Below, one piece after another: positions 61,741 to 64,000 of a stretch of 64,000 nucleotides of DNA. The stretch spans positions 62,001 through 126,000 of the forward strand of contig NZ_FORR01000010.1 in the NCBI RefSeq assembly GCF_900114055.1, read 5' to 3'. Source of the DNA: Thermoflavimicrobium dichotomicum (GTDB taxonomy: Bacteria; Bacillota; Bacilli; Thermoactinomycetales; Thermoactinomycetaceae). Made by a program: the position numbers and the translations under genes. Positions within the stretch are counted from its first letter, which is position 1, and the number at the start of each line of letters is the position of its first letter. Below the pieces are notes generated by a model. That model saw nothing but the letters and a program-made list of their open reading frames with translations, was not told where the DNA came from and did not search any database.

Positions 61741-64000
61741 ATGGAGCTAATCATTCCGAAATTATCGCTGGTTGTATTAATTGGAGCTTCAGGTTCAGGC
61801 AAATCGACATTTGCCAGAAAACATTTTTTACCGACAGAAATTTTATCATCAGACTTTTTTCGTGGCCTGATCGCTGATGATGAAAATGATCAGTCTGCTT
61901 CCAAAGATGCTTTTGAAGTATTGCATTATGTAGCAGGCAAAAGATTGGCTGCAGGCAGGTTAACCGTGATTGATGCGACTAATTTGCAGGAAGAGGGACG
62001 AAAACAACTTTTAGAAATCGCCTGGAAGTACCATGTCATTCCGGTTGCCATTGTGTTTAATCTGCCCGAAAAAATATGTCAGGAGCATAATCAGGCTCGG
62101 GCGGATCGTACGTTACCAAAAGGTGTCATTCACAAGCATTGCGTGCAATTGAAAAAGTCCTTGAACAAACTGAAGCGTGAAGGATTTCGGTATGTCTATC
62201 GCTTAAACAGTATCGAAGAAGTCGATGCGGTCACGATTTGCCGGCAACCCTTATGGACGGATCGGCGAGAAGAAACAGGTCCACTCGATATTATTGGGGA
62301 TGTGCATGGCTGCTTTGATGAATTGATCTCTTTATTACAAAAACTGGGATATAAGGTAGAGGAAGAAACTCGAGATGGAGACAAACAGTTTCTTGTGACT
62401 CACCCGGATGGGAGAAAGGCTGTATTTGTAGGAGATTTGGTGGATCGTGGACCGAACAGCCCAGATGTATTGCGTTTGGTCATGGACATGGTAAGGACTG
62501 GACAAGCTTACTGTGTCATGGGCAATCATGATGATAAGTTGTTGCGTAAACTTAAAGGAAGGCAGGTTCAGGTCAATCATGGCCTGGAAGTCACCCTGAA
62601 ACAGTTTGAGCATGAGACAGAAGAGTGGAAAGAGCGGGTACGTAAGTTTCTGGAAGGAATCGTCAGTCACTATGTCTTTGATCAGGGAAAATTGGTCGTT
62701 GCTCATGCTGGTTTAAGAGAAGAATATCAGGGACGTGCTTCCAGAGTCGTACGGGAATTTGCCTTGTATGGAGAGACAACAGGAGAAGTCGACGAATATG
62801 GCTTGCCTGTAAGAGTGGAATGGGCAAGGGATTATCGGGGTAAAGCACTGGTTGTTTATGGACATACACCGCATCGGGAGCCTGTATGGTTAAATCACAC
62901 TGTCAATATTGACACAGGCTGTGTGTTTGGGGGAAAATTGACTGCTTTCAGATATCCGGAAAAAGAGACTGTCTCAGTACCTGCCCAACAAGAATATGCC
63001 AAAAATCCATATTGGCGAGATGAGAATAGAGAATTTGTCGAGCGACAAGATCATGATGGTCTTGATATTCGAGATGTTTCTCCTAAATTTATATCAACCC
63101 GCTATATTCCTTCGATTCGCATTGTCGAAGAGCAGGCCATCGCAGCAGTAGAAGCGCTGAGCCGTTATACGGTCCATTCCAAATGGTTAATCTATTTACC
63201 TCCAACGATGTCGCCTTCTGAAACGGCAAAAGAAGGAAAATGGTTGGAGCATCCGCGTGAAGCTTTTGCTTATTATCAAAAGCAAGGGCTGTCTCACGTC
63301 ATTTGTGAAGAGAAGCATATGGGATCGCGGGCGATTGTGATCGTTTGTCGTAACGAAGAAGTAGCGGTTCGTCGTTTTGGTTTGGATAAAGAGGCATTGG
63401 GGATTTGTTATACACGGACAGGAAGAAGATTTTTTACGCAGTTTAAATGGGAGCAAACATTGTTGGAACGACTCCGTCAAGCATTGGAGAGATCAGGATT
63501 TTGGGAGGAACTCCAAACCGATTGGGTCTGTTTGGATGCCGAATTGATGCCATGGTCTGCAAAGGCGCAAGAGCTGTTACGAACGCAATATGCAGCTGTA
63601 GGAGCAGCGGCTACTCATTCTTTGGGGCGTTCGGTCGAACTCTTGGAACAAGCCAGACAACGCGGATTGGAGATCAATCATTTATTGACACAGTATCAAC
63701 AACGTTTGGCAAATAGCGAGCGTTTTGTCCAAGCTTATCGACAGTACTGCTGGAAAGTGGAATCCCCCTCTGATTTAAAACTTGCTCCATTTCATCTTTT
63801 GGCTACAGAAGGAAAAGTGCATGCTGATCGGGATCATTTATGGCATATGCAGCAAATAGCGAAGTTTTGTCGCCTGGATGAAGATATCTTGCTTGCTACC
63901 CGTTATCAAGTGATCGATTTGAACGACCCAGCCAGCATCGAGGAGGGGATTCATTGGTGGGAAGACTTGACGGAACAAGGTGGAGAAGGAATGGTAGTCA
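61741..64000 (+). CDS. pnkp: Polynucleotide kinase-phosphatase-ligase Pnkp (partial, runs off the window)
   Basis: RNA end-healing and sealing enzyme, 753 codons visible without a stop. N-terminal 5'-kinase with P-loop GASGSGKST (15-23); metallophosphoesterase 2',3'-phosphatase with DIIGDVHG (about 183-190), GDLVDRGP and GNHDDK (about 261); then the adenylyltransferase domain with EEKHMGSRA, nucleotidyl Lys about 525. The clostridial Pnkp is about 870 aa, so roughly 100 residues are missing beyond the edge. ATG 61741 directly follows the hen1 stop. With Hen1 it forms the bacterial Pnkp/Hen1 repair complex. Confidence 0.93.
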   Translation, partial: MELIIPKLSLVVLIGASGSGKSTFARKHFLPTEILSSDFFRGLIADDENDQSASKDAFEVLHYVAGKRLAAGRLTVIDATNLQEEGRKQLLEIAWKYHVIPVAIVFNLPEKICQEHNQARADRTLPKGVIHKHCVQLKKSLNKLKREGFRYVYRLNSIEEVDAVTICRQPLWTDRREETGPLDIIGDVHGCFDELISLLQKLGYKVEEETRDGDKQFLVTHPDGRKAVFVGDLVDRGPNSPDVLRLVMDMVRTGQAYCVMGNHDDKLLRKLKGRQVQVNHGLEVTLKQFEHETEEWKERVRKFLEGIVSHYVFDQGKLVVAHAGLREEYQGRASRVVREFALYGETTGEVDEYGLPVRVEWARDYRGKALVVYGHTPHREPVWLNHTVNIDTGCVFGGKLTAFRYPEKETVSVPAQQEYAKNPYWRDENREFVERQDHDGLDIRDVSPKFISTRYIPSIRIVEEQAIAAVEALSRYTVHSKWLIYLPPTMSPSETAKEGKWLEHPREAFAYYQKQGLSHVICEEKHMGSRAIVIVCRNEEVAVRRFGLDKEALGICYTRTGRRFFTQFKWEQTLLERLRQALERSGFWEELQTDWVCLDAELMPWSAKAQELLRTQYAAVGAAATHSLGRSVELLEQARQRGLEINHLLTQYQQRLANSERFVQAYRQYCWKVESPSDLKLAPFHLLATEGKVHADRDHLWHMQQIAKFCRLDEDILLATRYQVIDLNDPASIEEGIHWWEDLTEQGGEGMVV

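Overview
The window reads as chromosomal DNA of a low-GC Gram-positive, spore-former-type Bacillota (Bacillales). Strong AGGAGG-type ribosome sites, frequent TTG/GTG starts, intrinsic terminators after most genes, lipobox lipoproteins, a CcpA-type cre site, a TPP riboswitch on thiC, and pairs such as ytqA-ytqB, czrA-CDF and queC-D-E-F all fit. A Thermoactinomycetaceae-like host is possible, but that is inference. No rRNA, tRNA, CRISPR array, prophage or intact insertion sequence was seen.

Layout. 0-4.3 kb: cobalamin-type uptake (substrate-binding lipoprotein, permease, ATPase) with a PduO-type corrinoid adenosyltransferase, then a YusI/ArsC-like protein. 4.3-10.6 kb: a MerR-methyltransferase fusion and three tandem amino-acid permease paralogues, the middle one bracketed by inverted copies of a structured repeat. 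10.8-16 kb: 2-Cys peroxiredoxin, redoxin, gcvH, an orphan EIIA, pckA and a YabR-like S1 protein. 16.5-28.1 kb: a frameshifted secreted amidase, a poly-gamma-glutamate hydrolase, a TRIC-type channel, ytqA-ytqB tRNA modification genes, a VWA lipoprotein between two paralogous lipoproteins, an orphan anti-sigma factor, and a GNAT-nitrilase pair. 28.7-33.5 kb: the complete pdhABCD operon. 33.5-42.4 kb: YitT, MntH, CDF/CzrA zinc efflux, several small conserved proteins, two HesB-like paralogues, Tpx. 42.4-55.4 kb: an IS605-like remnant, thiC with its riboswitch, an atypical ABC ATPase beside an ABC exporter, aconitase with a divergent IclR regulator, a Cof-type HAD phosphatase and an NlpC/P60 hydrolase. 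55.8-59.1 kb: purU-queE-queC-queD-queF (preQ1 synthesis). 59.2-60.3 kb: decayed DNA with a permease remnant. 60.4-64 kb: a Hen1-Pnkp RNA-repair cassette in which hen1 has an in-frame TAA; pnkp runs off the window.

Cross-cutting signals. (1) Two 17-bp palindromes, GTTTCATACAATGAAAC before acnA and GTTTCATAATGTGAAAC before pckA, plus a related site over the start of the IclR gene divergent from acnA, suggest an IclR circuit joining TCA entry and gluconeogenesis. (2) Palindromic repeats with GTTGACAAA-like ends lie in or beside terminators; at two loci the host terminator hairpin is duplicated on both sides. (3) A separate ~100-nt repeat has a conserved core inside an arm whose base pairs change in a compensatory way between copies, so it is a candidate structured RNA or RNA-like mobile element.
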